Of a stretch of 64,000 nt of DNA, positions 20,091 to 29,921 are shown piece after piece. The DNA is taken from positions 5,022,001 through 5,086,000 of the forward strand of contig NZ_CP114013.1 in NCBI RefSeq assembly GCF_028416635.1. The letters are read 5' to 3'. The notes beneath the pieces were generated by a model that saw only the letters and a program-made list of their open reading frames with translations, ran no database searches and was not told the DNA's origin. The stretch is from Baekduia alba (lineage in GTDB: Bacteria > Actinomycetota > Thermoleophilia > Solirubrobacterales > Solirubrobacteraceae). The number at the start of each line of letters is the position of its first letter. The stretch's first letter is position 1. The position numbers and the translations under genes were made by a program.

Positions 20091-20236
20091 TCCACGACTG
20101 CGTGCCCCGGCGACGGCGGCAGGAAGGTGTGTGGCGATGCTCGGCTCCTAACCAGGGAGAACCGCCCGGACGGGGTCCGGGGCTGATCCGCCGGCCCCGG
20201 GAGGGGACCGGCAGAAGGCAGTGCACCACCGCGGTG
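20091..20236 (-). promoter_or_regulatory. Intergenic region carrying the prm operon promoter (unresolved)
   Basis: This 146-nt gap before iclR is the only long non-coding stretch upstream of the 9.6-kb monooxygenase operon, so the main promoter should lie here unless transcription reads through from the GAF regulator. I see GC-rich self-complementary stretches but no confident -35/-10 pair. Confidence 0.4.
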
Positions 20237-21841
20237 TTACAGGTCCGCTACATCGCCGGCGGCGCGGCGCAGCGCGTGGGTCCGGGCGACGGCGAGGCTG
20301 CGCCGCGCGTCGGTGTACTCCAACGCGCCGAGCAGACGCTGCCAGGCCAGGAGGTCGGCTTCGCCGGCCGGCGTGCTGACCCACGACCACAGCGCCTCGG
20401 CGTCCTCGGAGGTCAGCACCGCCTGGCGCAGCCAGCGGTCGAGCTCTTCGCGGGCACGGACGATCCCGGGCGCGGTGGACGCGGGCAGCAGCGAGCCGGG
20501 GTAGGCCGCGGCGGCCTCGGCGACGGCGCCGCGGCCGAGCGCTGCGCGCACGCGCTTGAGGTCGGCGTCGACCTCGCAGGTCAGCGCGTAGCCGCCGGGC
20601 TCGAAGGCGTGCGGGAGCAGCTTGCGCAACCGGGACATCTCGACGCGGATGCTGCCGCCGTGGCCGGGCTCGCCGTAGAGCTCGGTCGACAGCGCGTCGG
20701 TGCCGATGCGCCCACGGTGCAGGACGAGCAGCGTGAGCAGCTCGGCGTGGCGGGGGCGCATGTGCAGCGGCGCGCCGGCGAAGACGGCCTCGGCCGGCTC
20801 GCCGCCGAGCAAGCGCAGGCGCAGGTGCGGGCGCACCGCCGGCTCGGACGTGAGCAGGACGCCGCGCGCGCTCGGGCCCGAGCGGCGGACGACGAACAGG
20901 TCGGCGTCCTGCACCGGCTCGGCCACGAGCTCGGTGCCCGAGCCCACGACGAGCGGTCCGCCGGTGCGCGGGATGACCCCGACGTCGGTGAGCATGCCGC
21001 GCGGATCCAGGATCACGCGGCCGCTGGCGGTCACCAGCGCGGCGCCCGCCGACTCCGGCCCGAGCAGCGCGGCGTACCGGGCGCGCAGCCGCTCGTCGGT
21101 CTCGTGCATCCGGGCGCTCAGCAGCTGCTCGACGGCCCGCGCGGTCGCGACGACGACCGACAGGCTGTGCGGGTGGACGCTGTTCATGTCGCCGGTCAGG
21201 TCGATGACGCCGAGCAGGCTGCCGGTGTCGGGATCGTTGATCGGCGCGGCCGCGCACGTCCAGCGCTGCACCGGCTCGGTGAAGTGCTCGGCGGCGAAGA
21301 CCTGGACGGCGTGCTCGGCGGCGAGCGCGGTGCCGACGGCGTTGGTGCCCGCGCCGGACTCGCTCCACAGCGCGCCCTCGACGAAGTTCATCTCGTCGGC
21401 CGCGCGGCTGCGCAGCGTCACGTCGCCGCGGATGCTGAGCAGCATGCCGGAGGCGTCGCTGATGACCATGAGATGGTCGGCGTCGACCGACGCGACCGCC
21501 ATGCACTCCTCGATCAGCGGCGCCGCGATGGCCAGCGGATGGCTGTCCCAGAGCGCCCGCGCCCCCGTCAGCTCCATCATCGACGGCGCGCTCTGGCGGC
21601 CGTGCGGATCGACGCCGGCGTCGCGCGAGCGCAGCCAGGACTCCGCGATCGGCAGCCGGATCGGCGGCGTGCCCGAGTCCTCGGCGGCGTCGAGCGCGCG
21701 GCCGTCGACGAAGCCCTCCCATGCGTCGCGCAGCTCGCGTGCGAGCTTCGCGGGGACCGTCGCTGCGTCGACCGCGATCCACGCGTTGCGCGCGGTCGGG
21801 CGTCGACTCTCCTCCACCTGCGTTGCCGACCCTGGGCCCAT
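20237..21841 (-). CDS. GAF-domain transcriptional activator (AcoR/MimR-like) with OmpR/BTAD-type C-terminal DNA-binding part
   Basis: 534 residues from ATG 21841, chosen for AAAGGAG five bases upstream; an upstream in-frame start at 21907 lacks this. The N-terminal half has the AcoR-type GAF signature (GAGTNAVGTALAAEHAVQVF and WTCAAAPINDPDTG, then LLGVIDLTGD). Where AcoR-type proteins carry an AAA+ sigma-54 domain, this one has a winged helix (MRPRHAELLTLLVLHRGRIG, then GSIRVEMSRLRKLLP) and an alpha-helical tail as in BTAD/SARP-type regulators. That fits actinobacteria that lack sigma-54. It lies upstream of the prm operon and probably activates it. Confidence 0.85.
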   Translation of the reverse strand: MGPGSATQVEESRRPTARNAWIAVDAATVPAKLARELRDAWEGFVDGRALDAAEDSGTPPIRLPIAESWLRSRDAGVDPHGRQSAPSMMELTGARALWDSHPLAIAAPLIEECMAVASVDADHLMVISDASGMLLSIRGDVTLRSRAADEMNFVEGALWSESGAGTNAVGTALAAEHAVQVFAAEHFTEPVQRWTCAAAPINDPDTGSLLGVIDLTGDMNSVHPHSLSVVVATARAVEQLLSARMHETDERLRARYAALLGPESAGAALVTASGRVILDPRGMLTDVGVIPRTGGPLVVGSGTELVAEPVQDADLFVVRRSGPSARGVLLTSEPAVRPHLRLRLLGGEPAEAVFAGAPLHMRPRHAELLTLLVLHRGRIGTDALSTELYGEPGHGGSIRVEMSRLRKLLPHAFEPGGYALTCEVDADLKRVRAALGRGAVAEAAAAYPGSLLPASTAPGIVRAREELDRWLRQAVLTSEDAEALWSWVSTPAGEADLLAWQRLLGALEYTDARRSLAVARTHALRRAAGDVADL

Positions 21842-21884
21842 TCGGGCTCCTTTCGTCCAGCATTGCCAGAAGACCGCCGCCTTC

Positions 21885-21913
21885 TTGGCACTGGTGACTA
21901 TCCACACTAGCGT
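21885..21913 (+). promoter_or_regulatory. Promoter of the acetate-family transporter gene
   Basis: TTGGCA (21885-21890) and TAGCGT (21908-21913) are spaced by exactly 17 nt, 63 nt before the ATG at 21977. The region is the divergent control region with the GAF activator gene. Confidence 0.5.
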
Positions 21914-21976
21914 CGCCGATCATCGAGGTCGAGGCCCAACCGGCTCCGACCAACCCGGTTGTCCCAGGAGGCAGAG

Positions 21977-22624
21977 ATGTCGACCGTCGCAGAGCCCCTC
22001 AACAGTCCCGCCGTCGCCGCACCGGTCGCCGCGGCCGAGCCGGCGCCCTACATCGCCGGTGATCCGGCCATCCTCGGCCTGCCGATCTTCGTGGCCGGCT
22101 CGCTGGCGCTGGCGTTCGCGCTCGTGGGCTACGTCTCCCCCGCCGCCGTGGGCACCCCGGTGGCGATCATCATGGCCGCCACGGGCATCGGGCTCCTGCT
22201 CTCCACCGTCTGGGCCATCGCGCTCGGGCAGACGCTCGTCGCCTCGATCTTCGGGCTGTTCGCCGGCTTCTGGCTCAGCTACGGGATGCTCGTGCTGGGC
22301 CTCGTGCACGGCTGGTACGGCATCCCGCTCAAGGACGTCGTCCACACGATCGCGGAGTTCCAGATCACCTGGGCGATCGTGATGGCCGCGCTGACGATCG
22401 CGACGCTGCGGCTGCCGGTGGCGTTCACCGCGGTCATCGCGCTCGTCGTCCTCGCGCTGGTGCTGCTGATCATCGGCACGCTGCACCCGAGCGAGACGAT
22501 GACCAAGGCGGCCGGCTACGTGTGCTTCGCCTTCGCGGGCCTCGGAATCTACCTCTTCCTCAGCGCCGCGTCGGTCGCCACCGGCGGTCGCGGCTACCCA
22601 CTCGGCAAGCCGCTGATCCGCTGA
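21977..22624 (+). CDS. GPR1/FUN34/YaaH (acetate uptake) family transporter
   Basis: 215 residues, six predicted membrane helices. AGGAGG lies five bases before ATG 21977. The N-terminal tail ends in DPAILGLPIFVAGSLALAF, corresponding to the NPAPLGL-type family signature, and helix sequences such as FGLFAGFWLSYGMLVLGL follow. Family members import acetate, succinate or related small acids. Being divergent from the prm activator, it may take up or exchange a small C2-C3 product of alkane or ketone oxidation; that link is inference. Confidence 0.88.
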   Translation: MSTVAEPLNSPAVAAPVAAAEPAPYIAGDPAILGLPIFVAGSLALAFALVGYVSPAAVGTPVAIIMAATGIGLLLSTVWAIALGQTLVASIFGLFAGFWLSYGMLVLGLVHGWYGIPLKDVVHTIAEFQITWAIVMAALTIATLRLPVAFTAVIALVVLALVLLIIGTLHPSETMTKAAGYVCFAFAGLGIYLFLSAASVATGGRGYPLGKPLIR

Positions 22625-22628
22625 TCCG

Positions 22629-22904
22629 GTGGGCGTCGCCGAGGTCACGGTGACGGTCGCCGCCTCCGGCGCGGCGTACGTCGCGCTGGGCGTCGGCGCG
22701 CCGCCGGAGGTCCGCAACTCGGTGGAGCTCGACGCGCTCGACGCGGCCGACACGATCGGCGCGCTGGGCTCGCTCGTGCTCGACTTCGACCACTACGGCC
22801 GGCTCGTCGGCCTGCGCGTGCTGGATTCGGCGGACTCGGTGCTGGCGCCCTCCCTGCTCGAGTCCGCCGGTCCGGCACCGCTGGAAGACGACGTCCGTTC
22901 TTGA
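22629..22904 (+). CDS. DUF2283-domain protein
   Basis: 91 residues from GTG 22629, 4 nt after the transporter stop. The DUF2283 pattern is visible: a strand AAYVALGVGAP, then LVLDFDHYGRLVGLRVLDSADSVL. These small proteins are common in actinobacteria and have no known function. The tight spacing suggests co-transcription with the transporter. Confidence 0.7.
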   Translation: MGVAEVTVTVAASGAAYVALGVGAPPEVRNSVELDALDAADTIGALGSLVLDFDHYGRLVGLRVLDSADSVLAPSLLESAGPAPLEDDVRS

Positions 22905-22936
22905 CGGCGCGGGGTCGGCCGGAGGAGCCTGGCTGG

Positions 22937-23416
22937 ATGTCCGCATCCGACGCCACCGCGGTTCCCTCCCTCGTCGACAGCCTCAAGGCCTACATCGACG
23001 ACCTGCCGGAGGCCGAGCAGGCCGACGCCCTGCACCAGGTCTTCTACGGGTTCTACACGCGCGTGGCGATCATCGACCGGACGACGCACGAGCTGGCGAC
23101 CGCCGCGCGGGCGCAGGACGACGGGCTCGACGACCTCGCCCCGGCGCTGGCCGAGGCGCTGCGCGACAACGCGCTGTTCGTCGGCCAGGAGCTGTTCGCC
23201 AGCCGCGTGCGGACGATGGCGGCCATGGCCTACGTGTCGGCGCGGCTGGCCGAGCGCCTGGAGGCCCAGGGCGCGGACGTGCCGGCGTTCACGCTGACGC
23301 ACGCGGTCGCGTTCGACGAGGCCAGCGGCGCGCTGAAGACCTATGACTTGTCGCGGCCGGGCGAGCACCCCGACCTGCCCTACGCGCCGGCCGCGTACGA
23401 CCCGCGCCAGGACTGA
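22937..23416 (+). CDS. Hypothetical protein
   Basis: 159 residues from ATG 22937 (an in-frame GTG-type start lies 36 nt upstream). The sequence is mainly helical and acidic (SLVDSLKAYIDDLPEAEQAD; LAPALAEALRDNALFVGQEL) with no membrane segment or motif that I recognise. It ends four bases before the convergent SDR gene stop. Codon use matches its neighbours, which supports a real gene. Confidence 0.55.
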   Translation: MSASDATAVPSLVDSLKAYIDDLPEAEQADALHQVFYGFYTRVAIIDRTTHELATAARAQDDGLDDLAPALAEALRDNALFVGQELFASRVRTMAAMAYVSARLAERLEAQGADVPAFTLTHAVAFDEASGALKTYDLSRPGEHPDLPYAPAAYDPRQD

Positions 23417-23420
23417 CGGC

Positions 23421-24503
23421 TCAGGCCGCGGGCTGCACGGCCGCGGCCAGCTCCCCGACGTCCCAGCGCCGGCGGCACGCCTTGCCCCAGCGCGCCTCGT
23501 CGGCGTAGCGCAGGAGGTTGGCGAAGTAGCTCTCCAGCGGCGGCGCGACGAAGCCCATGCGGCTCGCCGCGTCGGTGCGGAAGACGCCGGGCACGCGGAA
23601 GTAGGGCAGGAACGCGCCGGCGCGCTGCTCGACCTCGGGCGCGGTGCCGGGCGCGACGAAGTCCGGCAGCGCCGCGCCGAAGGCCCGGGCGGCGAGCTCG
23701 GTCAGGCGGCGCGCGGTCGGCGCGTCGTCGCCGGCCACGACGTGGAACGTGCCGGAGCGCTCCGGCCCGTCGGCGAGCGTCAGCAGCGCGTCGGCCACCG
23801 TGTCGACCGGGACGATGTCCACGCGCGCGTCGGCGTCGGCGGGCACGACCGGGAACAGGCCGCGGGCGAAGGCGCGCAGCGGCCAGTAGATGACGTTGAA
23901 CGCGGGCGTCCAGCCCGTGCGCGAGTCGCCGACGACGATGCTCGGGCGCAGGATCGACGTGCACGGCAGCCCGGCGTCGAGCACGTGGCGCTCGGCGATC
24001 AGCTTGGTCTGCTCGTAGGTGTTGCGCGGGCGCTGCCCGACGTCGCCCTCGGACTCGCAGTACGGGCCGGGGCGGTCGCCGGCGACGTAGGCGGTCGAGA
24101 CGTGGACGAAACGCTCCAGCCCGGGCGCGCGCGCCGCGAGGTCGAGCATCGCGCGCGTGCCGCCGACGTTGATCGCGTAGGCCTCGTCGTAGGGCAGCGT
24201 GAACTGCACCGAGGCGGCGCAGTGCACGACGGTGTCGATCTCGGCGGCCAGCGCGTCCAGGGCGGGCTCGTCGAGGCCGAGGCCGGGCTGGTCGAGGTGC
24301 GCGGCGACCGCGCGGACGCGGCCGGGGACGATCGCCTCGGGCGGCAGCAGCGTGGCGAGCGTCGCGTCCAGGCGCGCCTGCGCCGCGTCGGCGTCGTCGG
24401 CGCGGATCAGCGCGACGATGTCGCGGTCGGTGCGCTCGATCAGCCGCACCAGCAGCTCGCCGCCGAGGAAGCCGGTCGCCCCGGTGAGCAGGAGCCGGCT
24501 CAC
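23421..24503 (-). CDS. SDR-family oxidoreductase, thioester-reductase-like (NAD-binding 4)
   Basis: 360 residues from GTG 24503, which overlaps the accD stop by four bases (GTGA). The NAD(P) motif [10 protein letters not shown], the active-site pair STAYVAG (Thr/Ser) and YEQTKLIAE (Tyr-x-x-x-Lys) are intact. The fold is that of reductase domains that release carrier- or CoA-bound acyl groups as aldehydes, as in carboxylic acid reductases and fatty acyl reductases. As the last gene of the fab operon it may reduce a fatty acyl thioester; the product is unknown. Confidence 0.85.
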   Translation of the reverse strand: MSRLLLTGATGFLGGELLVRLIERTDRDIVALIRADDADAAQARLDATLATLLPPEAIVPGRVRAVAAHLDQPGLGLDEPALDALAAEIDTVVHCAASVQFTLPYDEAYAINVGGTRAMLDLAARAPGLERFVHVSTAYVAGDRPGPYCESEGDVGQRPRNTYEQTKLIAERHVLDAGLPCTSILRPSIVVGDSRTGWTPAFNVIYWPLRAFARGLFPVVPADADARVDIVPVDTVADALLTLADGPERSGTFHVVAGDDAPTARRLTELAARAFGAALPDFVAPGTAPEVEQRAGAFLPYFRVPGVFRTDAASRMGFVAPPLESYFANLLRYADEARWGKACRRRWDVGELAAAVQPAA

Positions 24504-25953
24504 AGCGGGAGGTTCCGGGCCGGGCGCGCCGGCCGATCGAAGGAGCTGAACGTCTGCAATGCGCTCACCATCCGTTCCCGTGTCCCCGACGGGGGGACGA
24601 TCTCGTCGATGACGCCCTCGGCGGCCGCGCTGGTCGCCGTCAGGTGCCGTTCCGCGTACTGCGCGGCCAGCGTGTCGCGCGCGGCGGGCCGGTCGTCGGC
24701 CGCGGCCAGCTCGCGCCGGTGCACGATGTCGACCGCCTGCTTGGGACCCATCACGCCGATCTGCGCGCGCGGCCAGGCGAGGACGAGGTCCGCGCCGAGG
24801 TCGCGCGAGTTCATCGCGATGAAGGCCCCGCCGAACGCCTTGCGCAGCACCACGGTCATCCGGGGTACCCGGGCCGCGGCGAACGCGTGCACGAGCTTGG
24901 CGCCGTGGCGGATCACGCCGCCGGCCTCCTGGCGCGTGCCGGGCAGGAAGCCCGGCGTGTCGACCAGGACCACGAGCGGGATCCCGAACAGGTCGCAGGT
25001 CTGCACGAAGCGCGCGCCCTTGGTCGCCGACTCGGCGTCCAGCACGCCGCCCAGGTAGCGCGGGTTGTTGGCGATGATGCCGACCGAGCGGCCGTCGATG
25101 CGCGCGAAGCCGGTGAAGAGGTTGCGCGCCCAGCGGGGCGACACCTCCAACAACCGCCCGCCGTCGACCAGCAGGCGCGCGACGTCGCGCACGTCGTAGA
25201 CCTTCCGGTCCTGCGACGGCACGGGCGCGTCGGGGCGGTCGCCGCCCGGCTCCAGCGTCGGCCAGCGCGTCGGCGCGACGCCGGAGTGCTGGGGCAGGTG
25301 GTCGAGGAGGTCGCGGACGGTCCACGCGGCCTCGACGTCGTCTTCGACGACGAGCTGGCAGACGCCGTTGCGGTCGTGGACCTTGGGGCCGCCGAGCGTC
25401 GCGGCGTCGACGTCCTCGCCGGTGACCTCGCGGACGACGCCGGGGCCGGTGAGGAACATGGAGGCCTTCTTCGTCATCACCACGAAGTCGGTCAGCGCCG
25501 GCGCGTAGGAGCCGCCGCCGGCCGAGGCGCCGCAGATGACGCTGATCTGCGGCACGACGCCGGAGAGCAGCGTGTGCGCGCGGAAGATCCGGCCGTAGCC
25601 GCACAGCGCGGCGACGCCCTCCTGCAGGCGCGCGCCGGCCGACTCGATGAAGCCGACGACGGGGATCCGCGCGCGCTCGGCGACGCCGAGCACGCGGACG
25701 ATCGAGTCGGCCTGGACCTCGCCGAGCGCGCCGCCGAGGTAGGACGGGTCCTGCGCGAAGCAGGCGATCGGCCGGCCGTCGACGCGGCCGGTCGCGGCCA
25801 GGACGCCGTCGCCGGCGATGGCGCGCTCGCCCATGCGCTGCGACAGCGCCTCGCCGCGGATCAACTGCAGCGAGCCGGGGTCGGTCAGCGTCTCCAGGCG
25901 CGCGAGCGGATCGAGCTTCTCGACCGGACGGCGCTCGACGAGCGAGAGCGTGG

Positions 25954-25957
<4 letters not shown>
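24500..25957 (-). CDS. accD: Acyl-CoA carboxylase carboxyltransferase (beta) subunit
   Basis: 485 residues. The two crotonase-fold halves are complete: [13 protein letters not shown] with the oxyanion stretch [13 protein letters not shown] in the first, and [20 protein letters not shown] with [12 protein letters not shown] in the second. It matches AccD/PccB-type subunits that carboxylate acetyl- or propionyl-CoA; which one cannot be decided by eye. Position in a fab operon favours malonyl-CoA supply. No biotin-carboxylase subunit is in the window. It overlaps both neighbours by four bases. Confidence 0.9.
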
Positions 25958-27159
<1,202 letters not shown>

Positions 27160-27161
27160 GG

Positions 27162-28175
27162 TCAGTTCTCCTCGGCGGTGGGACGGAGCTCGATCAGCAG
27201 CGCGCCCGCGGCGAAGCCGGCACCGAAGGCGGTGAGCAGGAGCAGGCCCTCGTCGGGCAGGCGCCCGTCGGCGCGCGCCGCGTGCAGCGCGAGCGGGATC
27301 GTCGCCGCGCCGGTGTTCCCGACGTGGGCGATCTCGTCGGCGACGCGGGCGGGATCGAGGTGGAGGCGGTCGGCCAGCGCGGCGGTGATCCGCGCGTTGG
27401 CCTGGTGGGGGACGACGAGGTCGACGTCCTCGACGTCGACGCCCGCCTCGGCGAGGACGGTGCGGCAGCAGCGCTCCATGCCGGCGACGGCGCGGGCGAA
27501 GACGGCCTGGCCGTCCATCTCGACGAGCCGGTCGTGGTGGCGGACGACCAAGGCGTAGTCCTCGTCGGGCTCGGCGATCAGCGTCGAGGTGCCGAGCAGG
27601 TGGCGGCCGTTGGCGGTCAGGACCACGGCGCCGGCGCCGTCGCCGAACAGCGCGGCGGTCTTGCGGTCGTCGTGGTTGGTGAGGCGCGCGAGCGCGTCGG
27701 CCGCGATGACCAGGACGGTCGCGGCGCGGCCGGACTCGATCAGCGCGGCGCCCTGCTCGAGGCCGGCGAGGAAGCCGGTGCACGCGAGGTTGACGTCCCA
27801 CGCCATCGCGGCCGACGCGCCGAGGCGGCCGGCGATCAGCGGCGCGGCGGCGGGCATGACCTCGTCGGCCGACGCGGTCGCGACGAGGACGGCGTCGAGC
27901 TCGGCGGCGTCGACGTCGGCGTCTTCGAGGGCCGCGCGGGCGGCGCGCTCGCCGAGGTCGGCGATCGTCGCGCCGGGCGCGAGCCTGCGGCGGGAGAAGA
28001 TCCCGGTGCGCCGCGTGATCCAGTCGGGCTCGACGCCGACGCGCGCCGCGACGGCGTCGGTGGAGACCGAGGCCTGCGGGAGCGCGACGCCGAGGCCGGC
28101 GATCCCGGCGCGGCGCAGGGCGCGCGCGGCGGAGGCGACGGGCTGGTCGAGGTCGGCGAGGTCGAGGGACGCCAT
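27162..28175 (-). CDS. fabH: Beta-ketoacyl-ACP synthase III
   Basis: 337 residues. The catalytic Cys is in [11 protein letters not shown], His in [10 protein letters not shown] and Asn in [11 protein letters not shown]. It starts fatty acid chains by condensing an acyl-CoA with malonyl-ACP. The N-terminal 20 residues ([20 protein letters not shown]) are a short extension compared with E. coli FabH. The start touches the stop of the small upstream frame. Confidence 0.93.
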   Translation of the reverse strand: MASLDLADLDQPVASAARALRRAGIAGLGVALPQASVSTDAVAARVGVEPDWITRRTGIFSRRRLAPGATIADLGERAARAALEDADVDAAELDAVLVATASADEVMPAAAPLIAGRLGASAAMAWDVNLACTGFLAGLEQGAALIESGRAATVLVIAADALARLTNHDDRKTAALFGDGAGAVVLTANGRHLLGTSTLIAEPDEDYALVVRHHDRLVEMDGQAVFARAVAGMERCCRTVLAEAGVDVEDVDLVVPHQANARITAALADRLHLDPARVADEIAHVGNTGAATIPLALHAARADGRLPDEGLLLLTAFGAGFAAGALLIELRPTAEEN

Positions 28176-28360
28176 CAGCCGCGACGCGCCGGGGCGGCGC
28201 CGGTCGTGGGGACGGCGAGCCGGGTGGAGGCCACGCGCACGGCGGCGACCCTGCGCGCCAGCTCGGCGGCCGCGGCGCGGCGCGCGTCGGGGAGGACGAT
28301 CGTCCTGGGGGAGCTAAGCGGCGAACCGCTTGCGAGCCCCAGCGAGCTAAGCGGCGACAT
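28175..28360 (-). CDS. Possible small protein between fabD and fabH
   Basis: 61 codons filling the 171-nt gap between fabD and fabH; its TGA shares one base with the fabH ATG. The C-terminal half (ARRAAAAELARRVAAVRVASTRL) would form a basic helix. It is not an acyl carrier protein: there is no DSL phosphopantetheine site. No ribosome site is visible. The DNA also holds two copies of GAGCTAAGCGGCGA (28313-28326 and 28344-28357), so a regulatory or decayed sequence is equally possible. Confidence 0.3.
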   Translation of the reverse strand: MSPLSSLGLASGSPLSSPRTIVLPDARRAAAAELARRVAAVRVASTRLAVPTTGAAPARRG

Positions 28361-29216
28361 CAGCGGGCTCCAGGAGCGAGGCGGCGGAGGCGGCCGCGGC
28401 GTTGGCGACCGTGCGCGGAGCGAGCTTGGCGAGGACGCGGCCGGGGCCGGCGTCGACGAAGGTCGCGATGTCGTCGGCGGCCAGCGCGGCCATCGTCTCG
28501 CGCCACCGGACCGGCGACGTCAAGGCCTTGGCCAACTCGACCCGTGGGTCGGTGAACGCGGCGGCGGTCGCGCAGGACACCACCTTGACGCGCGGCGCGC
28601 GGAACTCGGTGGCGGCCAGCGCCGCGGAGAACGGCGCGACGGCGTCGGCCATCTGCGGCGAGTGGAACGCGCCCGCGACGTCGAGCATCATCGCCCGCAG
28701 GCCCTGGGCGCGCGCGTCGTTTCCGGCGCCCTCCAGCGCCGCGCGAGCGCCGCTGAGGACGACCTGGTCGGGCGCGTTGTCGTTGGCGACGGTCACGCCG
28801 TGGCGGGCGGCCAGCGCGGAGGCGCGCGCGGGCGTGCCGCGCAGCACGGCGAGCATCGTGCCGCCGCCGCTGGCGGCACCGGCCTCGGCCATCAGCCGGC
28901 CGCGCAAGACCACCAACTTGAGCGCGTCGAGCTCGTCGAGCGCGCCCGCCGCGGTGAGGGCGGTGATCTCGCCCAGCGAGTGGCCGGCCAGCGCGACGGG
29001 GTCGACGCGGTCGGCGAGGCGCGTCCAGTTCGACAGCGACGCGCAGAAGATCGCGGGCTGGGCGAACGCGGTCGACTCATCGACGCGCGCAAACGGGTCG
29101 TCGCCGACCAGCTCGATCACGGCGTCGAGCAGGTCCGGGCGGACGTCGTCGCGCATGCCGGGCGTCTGACTGCCCTGGCCGGGGAAGAGAACGGCGGTGC
29201 GGGAGGCGGAGAGCAC
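28347..29216 (-). CDS. fabD: Malonyl-CoA:ACP acyltransferase
   Basis: 289 residues from GTG 29216, 10 residues before the family motif FPGQGSQ. The active serine lies in GHSLGE and the partner His in GAFHSPQM. The C-terminus has the usual FVDAGPGRVL. It loads malonyl groups onto acyl carrier protein and opens this fab operon. A start further upstream (29252) would run into the palindrome and lacks support. Confidence 0.9.
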   Translation of the reverse strand: MLSASRTAVLFPGQGSQTPGMRDDVRPDLLDAVIELVGDDPFARVDESTAFAQPAIFCASLSNWTRLADRVDPVALAGHSLGEITALTAAGALDELDALKLVVLRGRLMAEAGAASGGGTMLAVLRGTPARASALAARHGVTVANDNAPDQVVLSGARAALEGAGNDARAQGLRAMMLDVAGAFHSPQMADAVAPFSAALAATEFRAPRVKVVSCATAAAFTDPRVELAKALTSPVRWRETMAALAADDIATFVDAGPGRVLAKLAPRTVANAAAASAASLLEPADVAA

Positions 29217-29257
29217 GACCCCGAGGCTGGCGGCTGGGGGCGTGGTCCGCAAAGGAA

Positions 29258-29273
29258 CCCCCCACGTGGGGGG
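29258..29273. promoter_or_regulatory. Perfect 16-bp palindrome upstream of fabD
   Basis: CCCCCCACGTGGGGGG sits in the 78-nt gap between the response regulator stop and fabD, 42 nt before the fabD start. The centre CACGTG makes it a good dimer-binding site. It could be the operator of the fab operon or a terminator stem for the regulator gene; no T-run follows. Confidence 0.45.
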
Positions 29274-29294
29274 ACGGCGACCCCCCGACTCCGG

Positions 29295-29921
29295 TCAGCC
29301 CAGGATGCCGAGCCGCTGCGCGCGCAGGACGGCGTCGGCCCGGTTGCGCGCTTCCAGCTTCCGGTACATCGCGCTGGCGTGCTCCTTGACCGTGTGCGGC
29401 GAGAGGTGCAGCTCCGCCGCGATCTCCCGGTTCGTCGCGCCGGTCGCCACGAGCTCGAGCACCTCCTGCTCGCGCGTCGTGAGGTTCGGCCCGGCCGGCT
29501 GGGCGGCGGTGTCCTCGGGCTCGAACATCGACATCCCGAGCCCGACCATCCGGACCGCACGGGCGATGTCGACCGCCGGCCAGTCCTTGGGGACGAAGCC
29601 GGTCGCGCCGCACGCGCGCGCCGCCTCGGCCGAGATCCGGCCCGCGCCGGAGATCAGCAGGACCTTCACGCCGCGGCGGGCGAGGTGGAGCTGCTCGCAG
29701 ATCTCGGGCCCGGACTCCTCCCCGACGAACAGGTCGACGAGCGCGACGTCGGGCTCGTGGCGGCGCGCGAGCGCGATCGCCTCCTCGCCGGTGCGCGCCG
29801 ACAGGCAGCGCTCGACCCAGGGCAGCTCGGACAGCATGACCCGGAAGCCCCAGTGCACGACGTCGTGGTCGTCGACGACGAGGACGCGCAGCTTGCGGTC
29901 GGGCGCCGCCGCCCCGTTCAC
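29295..29921 (-). CDS. LuxR/NarL-family response regulator
   Basis: 208 residues. The receiver domain has VVDDHD at the N-terminus, the phospho-acceptor Asp in DVALVDLFVG, and Lys in FVPKDW. The C-terminal LuxR helix-turn-helix is complete (LTTREQEVLELVATGATNRE and LSPHTVKEHASAMYRKLE). It overlaps the sensor kinase stop/start by four bases and lies directly upstream of the fab operon, which it may control. Confidence 0.92.
   Translation of the reverse strand: MNGAAAPDRKLRVLVVDDHDVVHWGFRVMLSELPWVERCLSARTGEEAIALARRHEPDVALVDLFVGEESGPEICEQLHLARRGVKVLLISGAGRISAEAARACGATGFVPKDWPAVDIARAVRMVGLGMSMFEPEDTAAQPAGPNLTTREQEVLELVATGATNREIAAELHLSPHTVKEHASAMYRKLEARNRADAVLRAQRLGILG

Noticed and set aside
28175..28360. 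A missing acpP in the fabD-fabH gap
   Set aside because: The small frame has no DSL motif and is basic rather than acidic, so it is not an acyl carrier protein.
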